The notes: generated by a model from the sequence alone, not told the origin. Numbered from the stretch's first letter, positions 54,823 through 64,000 are shown. The stretch is 64,000 bases of DNA from Luteibaculum sp964627445 (GCA_964627445.1 CAZVJF010000009.1:62001-126000), one strand, 5' to 3'. Numbers and translations are program-made.

Positions 54823-55383
54823 CTACGAGTTTTGAGTTAGTGCTTTCAAAATATTTCGCATCTCCTTGATGTTTTCCTTGTCGTAACCGGATTTATAAAA
54901 GACCAGTTTTCCTTCCCGGTCCAGTATAAGATTCAAAGGGTAACCTCCAAATTCGTGCTCTAATTTTAATTGCTGGAAAAATTTCAACTCCTTAACGGCT
55001 AACGGAATTTTCTCATAGTCGAAATTAAGGTCCGCTTTTTTCAATGCGTCCAAATCAGATTCTTCGTCCTCTCTACTCAATGCGATAAAGCGAACCCCTT
55101 TACTGTCAAAATCTTTCACCAGTTTATTTAGTTCGGGAATTTCTTTTAAACAGGGTTTACACCATCCACCCCACAGGTTTATTACCACCACCTTTCCTCG
55201 CAAGGTTTCATTAAAAGTTTTGTGAGGAGCCAGTGCTGCAATACTTTTCGATAGTACATCCATGGATGCACGTTCTTCTGTCTGTTTCGCTATCTGCTTA
55301 TTGGAGACTGTAGTAACAGTAAAACTCAATCCCGCAAACACCAAAACAAGAGTTCCGACTAATATGGCGTAAGTAAGTTTCAT
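54823..55383 (-). CDS. TlpA-family membrane-anchored thioredoxin-like protein
   Basis: 186 residues with an N-terminal membrane anchor (~5-25). The active site is GWCKPCLKEIPEL (~73-85; WCKPC), and KPC matches TlpA/ResA-like reductases. GGYPLNLILDREGKLVFYKSGY carries the cis-Pro region. It should reduce or oxidise disulfides in the periplasm. It follows an ABC permease by one base and an ABC ATPase upstream, so the three form one unit. Confidence 0.92.
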   Translation of the reverse strand: MKLTYAILVGTLVLVFAGLSFTVTTVSNKQIAKQTEERASMDVLSKSIAALAPHKTFNETLRGKVVVINLWGGWCKPCLKEIPELNKLVKDFDSKGVRFIALSREDEESDLDALKKADLNFDYEKIPLAVKELKFFQQLKLEHEFGGYPLNLILDREGKLVFYKSGYDKENIKEMRNILKALTQNS

Positions 55384-55384
55384 C

Positions 55385-56125
55385 TTATTTTAGGTCTTTG
55401 CGTTTGAAGAATAGATAAGGCACTACTAGAAACAGGGTAAAGTATACGGTAGGTACCAACAGCATCCACATATTATCTATCGGTTTTTCTATTAAAAGGC
55501 TCTTAGCATTGGATGGAAGGAATAGCAGTATTGAATCATCGGACTTAAAAGCAGCTTGGAAAACAATATTTAAGACCCCCTCCAGAACAGGTAAAAATAG
55601 ATAGCAGATAAAACCCAATATAATGGTGCGCGTTAGCAGCGCGATAGCCAGAATTAGCGTAACATTATACAACATCACCAGAAAGTCCCTACATACCGCT
55701 TCCCAACCATATTTCTCAAAAACAGCATCAAAACTTGCGACAAAACTTCCAACTCCGAAATACAAAATCAGTCCTAACCCAAAAAAAGCTAGAAATATCA
55801 GTACTGCGGTTAATACTTTTCCAGTAACCCAATCGCCTCGTTTTAAACCATCAATAATATTTTTCTTCACGGTGCCTGTACCGAACTCGCGCCCCACGTT
55901 GTAAATGATCACCACAGCCAAAAACATGGGCATCAAATTCATTTGAAAACGGATGATCTGAATGGTTTCCCCCGCTGCTGCGTCCATATTAGTAACGTCC
56001 AGATTGCTATTTAATGTAACGATAGAAAGCCCCACGATTAACAGCGAGTAAACCCCCAAGGCAATCCAGTTTAATGGCACGTTAAACTTCACTAGCTCCA
56101 CAGCGAGCATGTTTCTTAATGTCAT
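55385..56125 (-). CDS. ABC-2-type transporter permease
   Basis: 246 residues with six hydrophobic segments: NWIALGVYSLLIVGLSIV, MFLAVVIIYNVGREFGTGTVKKNIIDGLKRGDW (the ABC-2 motif, ~75-105), FLAFFGLGLILYFGVG and VPTVYFTLFLVVPYLFF at the end. It pairs with the ATPase whose stop overlaps its start by four bases. The substrate is unknown; similar pairs export peptides or lipids, or confer bacteriocin immunity. Confidence 0.9.
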   Translation of the reverse strand: MTLRNMLAVELVKFNVPLNWIALGVYSLLIVGLSIVTLNSNLDVTNMDAAAGETIQIIRFQMNLMPMFLAVVIIYNVGREFGTGTVKKNIIDGLKRGDWVTGKVLTAVLIFLAFFGLGLILYFGVGSFVASFDAVFEKYGWEAVCRDFLVMLYNVTLILAIALLTRTIILGFICYLFLPVLEGVLNIVFQAAFKSDDSILLFLPSNAKSLLIEKPIDNMWMLLVPTVYFTLFLVVPYLFFKRKDLK

Positions 56126-56817
56126 ACGGTTGTACTTAAAAAATAATCCTCTAGTGTTTCGTGGTTTTCGAGTAAAGAGTTGAGACTCCCTTTCGCTAAA
56201 AATTTCCCCTTCTCAATAATAGCAACATGAGCACACACCTTCTCCATTTCGGTCAACAAATGGCTAGCAACTAATACCGTTTTTCCTTGAGATGCTAAGT
56301 CGGCAATCACTTCTCGTATAAAGATAATTCCTCGCGGATCCATTCCATTGGTGGGTTCGTCTAAAATGACAAACTCGGGGTCTCCAACAAGTATCGAAGC
56401 GATCATCACCCGTTGTTTCATTCCCAGAGAAAATGTCTTTAGTCGATTATGCGCCTCGTCTTCCAAGCCTACCCGTTTTAGTAGCTGCGGTATGCACGCT
56501 TTATCTACGCCCTTGATACGACAAACAATCTTTAAGTTTTCGGTTGCCGATAGATGCGGATAGTAATTGGTACTTTCCAAAAGTGCACCTACCCGTAGCT
56601 TGCCGGCATCCAAATCCTTGGAACCGAAAAGTTCCACGGTTCCTTGATCTGGTTTGAGTAAGCCCAGAATCATCCCCAAAATGGTTGATTTCCCGCTCCC
56701 ATTTGGACCTAATAATCCAAACACCTCCCCTTTCGTAACCGAAAAAGAAACATCCGAAACCGCCTGTTTTCTTCCGAACCACTTACTCAGGCTATTCACC
56801 TCAAGTATATTACTCAT
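56122..56817 (-). CDS. ABC transporter ATP-binding protein
   Basis: 231 residues from the ATG at 56817; an upstream in-frame ATG at 56844 is less likely. Walker A is GLLGPNGSGKSTILGMI (~37-53), the signature is TFSLGMKQRVMIAS (~128-141), Walker B is PEFVILDEPTNGMDP (~146-160) and the H-loop is VASHLLTEME. It powers the adjacent permease and resembles single-subunit ATPases of ABC-2 exporters such as the CcmA/NatA group. Confidence 0.94.
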   Translation of the reverse strand: MSNILEVNSLSKWFGRKQAVSDVSFSVTKGEVFGLLGPNGSGKSTILGMILGLLKPDQGTVELFGSKDLDAGKLRVGALLESTNYYPHLSATENLKIVCRIKGVDKACIPQLLKRVGLEDEAHNRLKTFSLGMKQRVMIASILVGDPEFVILDEPTNGMDPRGIIFIREVIADLASQGKTVLVASHLLTEMEKVCAHVAIIEKGKFLAKGSLNSLLENHETLEDYFLSTTV

Positions 56818-57054
56818 ACGTTTTTCGCAGAATTTAGAATCCAAAAATACACTTAAACAAGAATAATAGTTATCAGAGATCTTTATTCATGCAACATCGA
56901 GCTACTGGCCACAGCAAGGTCTGAAAACACCCCCAACCTACTCTCAATTTACAGCAGTTTAATTTCCAGCCATCCTTATTTCAAAACACCCGTCTTTTAT
57001 ATATATTAAGCACTTACCCGTCTATCTTTTATGATATTTTAATCCCCCTTGCCT

Positions 57055-58728
57055 ATGAAACCGAACGCTACCGATGCTACCTCAGCCAACGCCATGGTAT
57101 GCGCACCGCCTCCCCCGCCCGGGTCTGGTGTTAGTCGCCCTACCTCGGGCATAGCTCGATACCAGGGCACTTGGGATGCCACAACTGCCAAGCAATTGCT
57201 CCGCACTACGGTAATAGGCCCTACCAAAACCCAAACAAACGCGCTGGCACTACTAAGCATGGACGCGGCTGTAGAACGCATTCTTACTCCATTGCCCAGA
57301 GTAGATCCCCCGATATGCATAAGTCCTGGCGCGGGCGATATCGAGAACTTACCCTGGCACCTATCCACCCAAAGAGGCAACCAGTTTAACCGTAAAAAAT
57401 CGCTGCAATGCTGGATGGTTAAAAACATCTTGCATGCTGACACCAGCGTGGGAGAAAACCTACTCTTGTTTTGGCACAACCACCTGGTTACGGGTATTGA
57501 CGCGGTAAATGACGCCCGATTTACCTACTACTACATCCAACTGTTGCGACAGCATGCCTTGGGCAATTTTAAAACCTTGGTGCGCGAAATAAGCACCCAT
57601 GCCGCCATGTTGAAGTACCTCTCGGGCGATCAGAATAAAAAAGGTGCTCCCAACGAGAATTATGCACGCGAACTGCTAGAGCTTTTCACGCTGGGCGCTG
57701 AGGACATTAACGGCAACCCCAATTATACCGAAGCCGATGTAGAAGAAGCGGCTAAGGTGCTAACCGGCTGGGAGACCCGCCACCAAGGAAACGGCACCTT
57801 CTTAAATCCGCACACGCGTTTTAACGCCAACCAACACGAGACGGGAGCAAAAACCTTCTCTAGCCACTTCAATAACCAAACCATACACCGCAGCCTACCC
57901 AACCAATACGAGCGCGAACTAGATGATCTCATCGACATGATTTTTGATCGCGAGGAAGTGGCACTTTTTCTGGTTCGGCAGCTCTACACCTGGTTTGTTT
58001 ATTACGACATCGACAGCAACACCGAAAGCCATGTCATAGCACCGCTTGCGCAAATCTTGCGGGATAACGACTACGATGTTAAACCCGTACTGCGCACCCT
58101 CTTTAAAAGCCAGCATTTTTATGATGCACATGCCGCGGGTACGGTGGTTAAAAATCCGGCCTCCTATGTCTTAGGAAGCATACGCCAATTTGAAACGCCG
58201 GAACCGCTCAACTTCCCCAAAGAGGCGTATATGGTGTATTACCGGGTGCACCAATGGATGTTGGATATGCAAATGGAACTGCTCAATCCACCCAATGTAG
58301 CAGGTTGGAGCGCTTACTACCAAAGTCCAGGATACTACCAACGGTGGATAAATACCGCAACCTACAACGCGCGTAGCTCCTTTGCTCATGTATTTTTACG
58401 CCAGGGCATCTACTCGGCCACTACGCGTTACAAACCCAACCTCCCCCTGTTTGTACAGTCCATCACAGGCATGCAGGCTCATGATATTAATGTGCTCATT
58501 CAATCCGCAGTGGACCTGTTACTTCCGGTAGATATCACATCCAACCAAAAGCAGTATTTAAAAGACATCCTACTCAATGGTCTACCCGATTTTGAGTGGA
58601 CCGTGGAATGGAGCCAATACATGCTTACAGCAGTGCAAGCGTCCAACCCCACCAGTGTTGCCATGCGAAAAAAGCTAGAAGATTTCTTCTATGAAATCAT
58701 GAACATGGCCGAATACCACTTGAACTAA
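57055..58728 (+). CDS. DUF1800 family protein
   Basis: 557 residues from the ATG at 57055 (a TTG two codons earlier is possible). Family text: KQLLRTTVIGPTKTQ (~48-62; usual LLRRxTFGPT), LLFWHNHLVTG (~138-148), KGAPNENYARELLELFTLGAED (~198-219) and NPPNVAGWSAYYQSPGYYQRW (~420-440). The first ~35 residues (VCAPPPPPGSGVSRP) are Pro-rich and there is no clear signal peptide. The partner DUF1501 gene starts 12 bases on; the pair is conserved in Bacteroidota and Planctomycetes with no known reaction. Confidence 0.92.
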   Translation: MKPNATDATSANAMVCAPPPPPGSGVSRPTSGIARYQGTWDATTAKQLLRTTVIGPTKTQTNALALLSMDAAVERILTPLPRVDPPICISPGAGDIENLPWHLSTQRGNQFNRKKSLQCWMVKNILHADTSVGENLLLFWHNHLVTGIDAVNDARFTYYYIQLLRQHALGNFKTLVREISTHAAMLKYLSGDQNKKGAPNENYARELLELFTLGAEDINGNPNYTEADVEEAAKVLTGWETRHQGNGTFLNPHTRFNANQHETGAKTFSSHFNNQTIHRSLPNQYERELDDLIDMIFDREEVALFLVRQLYTWFVYYDIDSNTESHVIAPLAQILRDNDYDVKPVLRTLFKSQHFYDAHAAGTVVKNPASYVLGSIRQFETPEPLNFPKEAYMVYYRVHQWMLDMQMELLNPPNVAGWSAYYQSPGYYQRWINTATYNARSSFAHVFLRQGIYSATTRYKPNLPLFVQSITGMQAHDINVLIQSAVDLLLPVDITSNQKQYLKDILLNGLPDFEWTVEWSQYMLTAVQASNPTSVAMRKKLEDFFYEIMNMAEYHLN

Positions 58729-58740
58729 TCCTCCCTTACC

Positions 58741-60390
58741 ATGAACAGAAGACATTTTTTAAAACAAGGCGGATTGGGCGCATTGGGCCTGCCCGTAGTG
58801 TTAAACGGTATTTCCTTCAACAGTCTGGCCAACTCCAAACTGATGCAAGCCTTAAGTGCAGTTACAGCCACCGACCGCATTTTGGTGCTCATACAATTGC
58901 ATGGTGGTAACGATGGCCTCAATATGGTAATTCCCACCAGCGAGTACAGCTACTTATCGCAAAGCAGTAATTCGGGAGGAAGAGCGGACATCCTTATCGA
59001 TGAAAACGCGGTGCTCCAGTTTATGTACAACGGAGTGCAACAGCACGCAGGCACGGGCTTACATCCTGCCATGCAAGCCCTAAGCAATTTGTACACCGAT
59101 GGTCATTTGGGAATCATACAGGGTGTAGGGTACCCCAACCCCAGCTTCAGTCACTTTAGAGCTACCGATATTGTACTCTCGGGCTCCGATAGCAATGTGT
59201 ACGAAGATACCGGTTGGATAGGCCGCTACCTCAACAACGAGCACCCCAACTACGCTACAACACCACCTGCAGACCCTTTAGCCATTACTATCGGGGCTAT
59301 TGGTTCTAATGTGTACAACGGCCCCGATATGAACATGGGTATTGCAGTGCAAAACTCTCAGACTACCGGTTATTTGTCTGGAAATGTGGATATCGCGCCC
59401 AATAATTTGTACGGATATGAGCTTACCCATATCCGCAACATCGCACAACAGAGCAACACCTATGCCACTGCCATTTCCAATGCCTACAACAATGGCGGCA
59501 ATGTAGCTACCTATCCTGCCAATAACCCCTTGGCCCAGCAATTGCAAACCGTAGCCCGGCTCATTAAAGGCGATTTGGGATCTAACTTTTACATGGTAAA
59601 TATGGGCAGTTTCGATACCCACGATGGCCAGGTAAACGCCAGTGATCCTACCACAGGGTGGCATGCCAACCTTCTGGGACAACTTTCTGAAGCGATAGCG
59701 GCCTTTATGACGGACCTCGGTTCTATGAGCAACTCGGTTGGCGCTATGGATGAGCGGGTATTGGGATTAACTGTTAGCGAGTTTGGGCGTACCATTAACG
59801 CCAACGGCAACCACGGCACCGACCACGGCACCACTGCCCCCATGCTGCTGTTTGGCAAACACGTGAACCCCGATATTTTGGGTAGCAATCCTACCATATG
59901 GGATGCCAGCCAAGGGGCCATCAAAGACGACCTGGATATGCAGTTTGATTTTAGAAGCGTGTACGGATCTATTTTTCATCAGTGGTTTAACCTCAGCACC
60001 CCGGTGGTAGATTCCCTTCTAAACAAATCTTTCCAGGATGGATCGCAGCCCGGACAGGACATTTTCGATGGCGGTTTTCACTGTAACCTTCCGCTATTTA
60101 AAAGTACGTTTACGCCCATTATTAGCAGCATAAAGGATTCAGCCGCTTTATCCAATGTGGTGTTATACCCAAACCCAACTTCCGATGGAGTGATTCGCTT
60201 TAAAGAGGTTACCCTGGGAACGCAGTATGAGGTTGCCATTACCACAACAGCAGGTCAAGAAGTTTTTCGCCAGAAGATGGCGGCTAGCGCATTGGCAGCT
60301 GGGTTAGACTGCGACTTATCCAGCGGCAGTTATACGGTATCCTTGCAGAACAAAACGCATCAACGGAACTTTGCACTACAGGTGCTGTAG
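58741..60390 (+). CDS. DUF1501 protein with Tat-like signal and T9SS type A end
   Basis: 549 residues. The N terminus MNRRHFLKQGGLGALGLPVV carries a twin-arginine motif (RRHFLK) and short hydrophobic core. DUF1501, an alkaline-phosphatase-superfamily (sulfatase-like) fold, is shown by ILVLIQLHGGNDGLNMVIP (~46-65), YPNPSFSHFRATDIVLSG (~122-139), MGSFDTHDGQ (~286-295) and TVSEFGRTINANGNHGTDHGTTAPMLLFG (~341-369). The last ~75 residues are a T9SS type A domain (NVVLYPNPTSDGVIRF, LSSGSYTVSL). The protein would be folded before export, then leave by T9SS. Confidence 0.92.
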   Translation: MNRRHFLKQGGLGALGLPVVLNGISFNSLANSKLMQALSAVTATDRILVLIQLHGGNDGLNMVIPTSEYSYLSQSSNSGGRADILIDENAVLQFMYNGVQQHAGTGLHPAMQALSNLYTDGHLGIIQGVGYPNPSFSHFRATDIVLSGSDSNVYEDTGWIGRYLNNEHPNYATTPPADPLAITIGAIGSNVYNGPDMNMGIAVQNSQTTGYLSGNVDIAPNNLYGYELTHIRNIAQQSNTYATAISNAYNNGGNVATYPANNPLAQQLQTVARLIKGDLGSNFYMVNMGSFDTHDGQVNASDPTTGWHANLLGQLSEAIAAFMTDLGSMSNSVGAMDERVLGLTVSEFGRTINANGNHGTDHGTTAPMLLFGKHVNPDILGSNPTIWDASQGAIKDDLDMQFDFRSVYGSIFHQWFNLSTPVVDSLLNKSFQDGSQPGQDIFDGGFHCNLPLFKSTFTPIISSIKDSAALSNVVLYPNPTSDGVIRFKEVTLGTQYEVAITTTAGQEVFRQKMAASALAAGLDCDLSSGSYTVSLQNKTHQRNFALQVL

Positions 60391-60434
60391 GTGTGGTCGC
60401 GATGCGTAATTCCTGAATAACCTCTGCCCGATTT

Positions 60435-60485
60435 TAAAAAACAAACCCCGCTTTAAATCTTTGTTGAGATATAAAGCGGGGTTAG
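60435..60485 (-). terminator. Terminator of the 60506-61099 lipoprotein gene
   Basis: AACCCCGCTTTA / TAAAGCGGGGTT forms a 12-bp stem around a 15-base loop. On the - strand it is followed by TTTGTTTTTTAAAA, so it ends the lipoprotein gene that stops at 60506. Confidence 0.75.
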
Positions 60486-60505
60486 GTCGAGTAGCGCGAG
60501 ATTTT

Positions 60506-61099
60506 CTACGGTTTTGCTGTGGCTTTACCGTAAATGGTGTATACCAAATCTACCGTATACGGAGCTGGGGCCGAGTTCACGGCTTCGCCAATGACATTGA
60601 TCTCTACCGTAACTACCGATGTTGCAAGCGCATTAAACATGTTTACAATACCGTCAAAATCGGCACCTTCAACGGTTACCTCCCCTTGGTTTAGAAGAAG
60701 ATCCAAACGCACGGTTCCACCATCATTCGCTGCAATTGTAGAATTACCCAGTATAGGTCCTCCGCCTCCTCCGAAAGCCGTGGTTACATTAACCGTACCT
60801 TTAAAAGTGGCATCGGAGCCGTTTCCACCATCTCCGCCAGACAGGTTGGTAAATTGATAGGTTACAGAATCTACGGATATACCTTTTATGTTCTCCGAAT
60901 ACTCTTGCAAATCACTAATCGGCTCTAGGTCTTGAGATACATCTACCGTAAAAGTCGTGTCTCCAAGCGGAATGGTAAGGGTTTCTGAAATTTCTTGATT
61001 GAGCGCTATATCAATTTCGGGTACCAAATCCTCCACTGCATCACAAGCTGTAAAAGCACCAAGTACAAGAACAGCTAGATATTTCCATGATTTATTCAT
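60506..61099 (-). CDS. Hypothetical lipoprotein
   Basis: 197 residues with a lipobox (LVLGAFTAC, Cys 19). The mature part is beta-rich and acidic, with no Cys after the lipid site, and has a Gly/Asp-rich turn (NLSGGDGGNGSD) and an FGGGGGPILGN loop. No family is recognised. It stands alone with its own terminator. Confidence 0.75.
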   Translation of the reverse strand: MNKSWKYLAVLVLGAFTACDAVEDLVPEIDIALNQEISETLTIPLGDTTFTVDVSQDLEPISDLQEYSENIKGISVDSVTYQFTNLSGGDGGNGSDATFKGTVNVTTAFGGGGGPILGNSTIAANDGGTVRLDLLLNQGEVTVEGADFDGIVNMFNALATSVVTVEINVIGEAVNSAPAPYTVDLVYTIYGKATAKP

Positions 61100-61475
61100 A
61101 AGACTATGTTTTTAGCCAAATACGATCATTTCTCAATCCAAATGGCTAAGTATCATACATGAATACTCCTGTTTTTAAGCAGGTTTCACTACCAAACCTG
61201 TCATTACTATCGAGTACGCTCGTGGAGAAATGATTTCGAAATCAGTTTATACAAGCAGTACGACCGATGAAACCATGTACCCATGATTGACCGCGCAATG
61301 GTCTCGCTTATACCCATCATGTGCAATAGCCTGTTTATCACTTAAACCTTAAACATGCACTACAGCAGATGGACGAAGGAAACTTTCGTATTCAGCATTT
61401 TTGTTCGGCTTATACCTGGCAACGCTTTGCTTTTGTCAATCCACAGGGCCAATTATGCTTCATGCATCGTTTAGG
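61100..61475. other. Intergenic region without a recognisable gene
   Basis: About 375 bases between the lipoprotein start and the topoisomerase stop, both on the - strand. No credible ORF, tRNA or strong terminator was found. It probably contains the promoter of the lipoprotein gene, but no clear promoter element was located. Confidence 0.5.
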
Positions 61476-64000
61476 TTAAAACAAACTCGGCTGCTCTTCT
61501 TCGCTGTCTTCACTATCCGAGGATTCGGGCTCTGGAGCTACATAGGTTTCTTCGCATTCCAAGTCTTTAATCTTATACTGCGTAAGCTGGTTCCCCAAGG
61601 CTTTCATACCCTTTACGGCAATAAACTCGTGCGCCAAAAACTCCTCCTCTTCCACCTTAGCACCGCTGCGCTTATCGTAAGAAAGAGTAAGCTTAGGCTC
61701 TCTATCGAAAGTAAACAAGAGCATTGCACTGCCTTCATCCTCGGTAATGACGTAGTTTTCGCGGTCGTTTTCCTCCAACTCAAAGCGCTTTAGGTAGTAG
61801 CGCTCTCGGGCTGCGTTGTAGTAAACCACGGTGGCAATCTTTTTCGGATCGTACTTTTCAATGCGCTCTATGCCTTCGTCAAAGTGGGTTTCGAGGCTGG
61901 GCTCGTACAATTTGTAATATCCAGCTTTGTAGACTACCAATACCTTATCCTGGCCCTGGTATTTTCCTATGCTCTTACCACGCTCCTGATCGTTGAGGCG
62001 CTTCACCGTTTCATCAAACCAAATTTCGCGTGCCTCCAAGGTAGATCCTAAGGACTCTTTCTGCGATATCTTAGAAATAAGGTGCTTGGTTAAAATGTTT
62101 CCTTTTGCCCCACGCCCTTTGATGGCCAAATCGGCAAAGTTCACCTCCAAGCGCAGCTTTTTAAGGTGCGGTCTGGGGCGCAGTAGTACGTTTAAAATTT
62201 CGGCTTCTCCGTTGGGGTTAGCGGTAAAGTAGAGCACTTTAGAACCGGCTGTCCCTCGGGTTAAATCGTATTCTTTATCACGGGTTATGCTGGTTACCGC
62301 AAAACGCTTCATTAAGCTGGGCCCTGCCTTTCCGTCTTGATACACCATGTTATATATGGTGCGATCGTCTCCTTTTTTCCAAATGCCCACATGGATAATA
62401 TCCTTTCCAAAAAATGCTTTATCCTGCACTTTAGATACCATCATGCTTCCATCCTTCCGGAAAACAATGACATCATCAATATCCGAGCAATCGGCCACAA
62501 ACTCAGCTTTTTTGAGGCCATAGCCCACAAAACCTTCCTCGCGGTCAACATATAATTTTCGGTTGGATACCACTACGCGCGTGGCTTCTATGGTATCAAA
62601 TTGGCGCAGTTCGGTTTTGCGCTCTTTGCCTGTACCAAACTTCTTTTTAATGTTTTGGTAGTAGTCTATGGCATAGTCTACCAGGTGCTCCAGGTTGTTT
62701 TTAACCTCGGCAATGCCATCCTCCAACTTGCGAATGGCCTCATCGGCCTTAAAGCTGTCGAACTTCGAAATCCGCTTAATCTTAATCTCGGTAAGGCGGA
62801 TAATATCCTCCTCGGTAACCTCGCGCAGCAGGTGTTTCACGTGTGGTTTTAAGCCCAGATCTATGGCCTCCAACACTGCTTCCCAGGTTTCGCATTCCTC
62901 GATATCGCGGTATATGCGATTTTCAATAAATATTTTTTCCAGGCTGGAGAAGTGCCACTGCTCTTGTAGCTCGCGCAAACGGATTTCCAGCTCCATTTTT
63001 AGCAAGTTCACTGTGCTGTCGGTGGCGTTTTTCAGCATGTCGCTCACCGACATAAAGCGTGGCTTCTCGTTGTCTTCAATCACCGCGGCATTGGGTGCAA
63101 TAGACACCTCGCAATCCGTAAAGGCATACAGCGCATCTATCATTTGGTCGGGCGAAACATCGTTGTGCAAATGCACCTGTATTTCTACCTCGGCTGCGGT
63201 ATTGTCCTCTATCTTCTTAATCTTAATCTTCCCCTTATCGTTGGCTTTTATGATGCTTTCAATCAGGTTGGATGTGTTGGTGCCAAAGGGAATATCCTCG
63301 ATAACCAAGGTGCGCTTATCTTCCTTACGTATTTTGGCGCGCACCCGTACACGACCACCCCGCAAGCCATCGTTGTAGTTGCTTACATCGGCCATTCCAC
63401 CCGATGGAAAATCGGGATACAGCGTAAAGCTCTTTCCTTTGAGGTAGCTGATGCTGGCGTCTATCAGCTCAATAAAATTGTGCGGTAGAATTTTGCAGGC
63501 CATACCTACCGCAATACCCTCTGCACCTTGCGCCAGTAGCAATGGAAATTTAACGGGAAGGTTGATGGGTTCTTTATTCCTACCATCATAAGAGAGCTGC
63601 CAATCGGTGGTTTTGGGATTAAAGACCACGGCTTTGGCAAACTTCGATAGGCGCGCTTCAATATAACGGGGAGCCGCTGCAGAGTCGCCCGTGAGGATGT
63701 TTCCCCAGTTTCCCTGGCAATCAATTAGTAAGTCTTTTTGCCCCATTTGCACCAAGGCATCGCCTATGGATGCGTCTCCGTGGGGGTGGTATTTCATGGT
63801 GTGCCCAATAATGTTGGCCACCTTGTTGTAGCGGCCATCATCGAGGTCTTCCATGGAGTGCAGTATGCGCCTTTGCACGGGCTTTAAGCCATCTAGCAGT
63901 GCGGGTACTGCACGCTCCAATATCACATAGGATGCGTAATCTAAAAACCAGTCTTTATACATGCCAGAAACAGGGATTACCTGCCCCATATTTCCAGCAT
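61476..64000 (-). CDS. parC: DNA topoisomerase IV subunit A (5' end probably outside the window)
   Basis: At least 837 residues. The type IIA breakage-rejoining domain is complete: VSGMYKDWFLDYASYVILERAVP near the start (split), GLKPVQRRILHSM, HTMKYHPHGDASIGDALV (quinolone region) and DSAAAPRYIEARL with the catalytic Tyr about 109 from the ATG at 63989. A coiled-coil and a worn C-terminal beta-pinwheel follow, ending in a Ser/Glu/Asp-rich tail (SSDSEDSEEEQPSLF). The lack of a GyrA box and the VSGMYKDWFLDYAS start favour ParC over GyrA. The frame stays open to base 64000, and relatives have a longer acidic N terminus, so the true start is probably beyond the edge. Confidence 0.9.
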   Translation of the reverse strand, partial: AGNMGQVIPVSGMYKDWFLDYASYVILERAVPALLDGLKPVQRRILHSMEDLDDGRYNKVANIIGHTMKYHPHGDASIGDALVQMGQKDLLIDCQGNWGNILTGDSAAAPRYIEARLSKFAKAVVFNPKTTDWQLSYDGRNKEPINLPVKFPLLLAQGAEGIAVGMACKILPHNFIELIDASISYLKGKSFTLYPDFPSGGMADVSNYNDGLRGGRVRVRAKIRKEDKRTLVIEDIPFGTNTSNLIESIIKANDKGKIKIKKIEDNTAAEVEIQVHLHNDVSPDQMIDALYAFTDCEVSIAPNAAVIEDNEKPRFMSVSDMLKNATDSTVNLLKMELEIRLRELQEQWHFSSLEKIFIENRIYRDIEECETWEAVLEAIDLGLKPHVKHLLREVTEEDIIRLTEIKIKRISKFDSFKADEAIRKLEDGIAEVKNNLEHLVDYAIDYYQNIKKKFGTGKERKTELRQFDTIEATRVVVSNRKLYVDREEGFVGYGLKKAEFVADCSDIDDVIVFRKDGSMMVSKVQDKAFFGKDIIHVGIWKKGDDRTIYNMVYQDGKAGPSLMKRFAVTSITRDKEYDLTRGTAGSKVLYFTANPNGEAEILNVLLRPRPHLKKLRLEVNFADLAIKGRGAKGNILTKHLISKISQKESLGSTLEAREIWFDETVKRLNDQERGKSIGKYQGQDKVLVVYKAGYYKLYEPSLETHFDEGIERIEKYDPKKIATVVYYNAARERYYLKRFELEENDRENYVITEDEGSAMLLFTFDREPKLTLSYDKRSGAKVEEEEFLAHEFIAVKGMKALGNQLTQYKIKDLECEETYVAPEPESSDSEDSEEEQPSLF

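Noticed and set aside
61100..61475. Possible RNA gene in the gap upstream of the lipoprotein gene
   Set aside because: No tRNA cloverleaf, terminator or conserved RNA pattern could be recognised.
62695..63378. 227-codon Ser-rich open frame on the + strand
   Set aside because: It is antisense to parC, which has full family motifs; low-complexity Ser content is a by-product of the reverse strand.

Overview
The window looks like a chromosomal segment of a marine-type member of the Bacteroidota, probably Flavobacteriales or a near relative. Evidence: a SusC/SusD pair, six proteins ending in type IX secretion (T9SS) sorting domains (five type A, one type B/CHU_C), families typical of the phylum (DUF4382, DUF5916, DUF2490, HYC_CC_PP, choice-of-anchor L), few Shine-Dalgarno sites, and tight gene packing. 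No tRNA, rRNA, CRISPR array, integrase or transposase was seen. Both window edges cut genes.

Layout. 1-1017: tail of a PKD/T9SS protein, then a terminator. 1156-8884: a five-gene unit on the + strand (divergent DUF2064 glycosyltransferase-like protein, SusC, SusD, Na+/solute symporter, Cys-rich metallophosphoesterase-like protein). It has a palindrome upstream and a strong hairpin between susD and the symporter gene. This is the best candidate for an undescribed uptake/processing system. 8970-11074: DUF4382 lipoprotein, a divergent lipoprotein with an inverted repeat between them, and a cold-shock protein. 11264-13677: TIGR03032 protein coupled to a VCBS/FG-GAP T9SS protein with an unusually long signal region. 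13688-21621 (- strand): DUF5916 outer-membrane protein, ComEC-like protein, and an overlapping surE / small membrane protein / lpxB / SpoIID-like cluster. 21700-25803: DUF4139 protein, NhaC-type antiporter with an extra periplasmic domain, LysE exporter. 25805-32655: PhoD phosphatase, alpha/beta hydrolase, an AT-rich patch with an unknown secreted protein and a duplication scar, OmpL-like barrel, Mpo1-like protein, DUF2490, DUF1853, MsrA, GNAT.

32778-37310: a 1.5-kaa beta-helix T9SS adhesin-like protein built from seven copies of a ~148-residue super-repeat. 37527-39434: acetyl-CoA synthetase. 39719-44638: a 1639-residue choice-of-anchor L / SprB-like / PKD protein with a type B sorting domain. 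44789-49657 (+ strand): Dph6-like ATP pyrophosphatase, GNAT-like protein, a DUF922-like protein without the protease motif, DUF2461, DUF1801, a tandem UspA and a CutA-like protein. 49667-52758 (- strand): a metal-handling unit (HYC_CC_PP, HMA-domain protein, TonB-dependent receptor with a Cys pair in its plug). 52900-54747: four-CHRD T9SS protein. 54823-56817 (- strand): ABC ATPase, permease and TlpA thioredoxin. 57055-60390: DUF1800/DUF1501 pair, the latter with Tat-like and T9SS signals. 60506-61099: lipoprotein. 61476-edge: topoisomerase IV subunit A.

Overall the segment mixes housekeeping genes (lpxB, surE, acs, parC) with cell-surface and secretion functions. All function calls come from reading motifs by eye; no database search was run.
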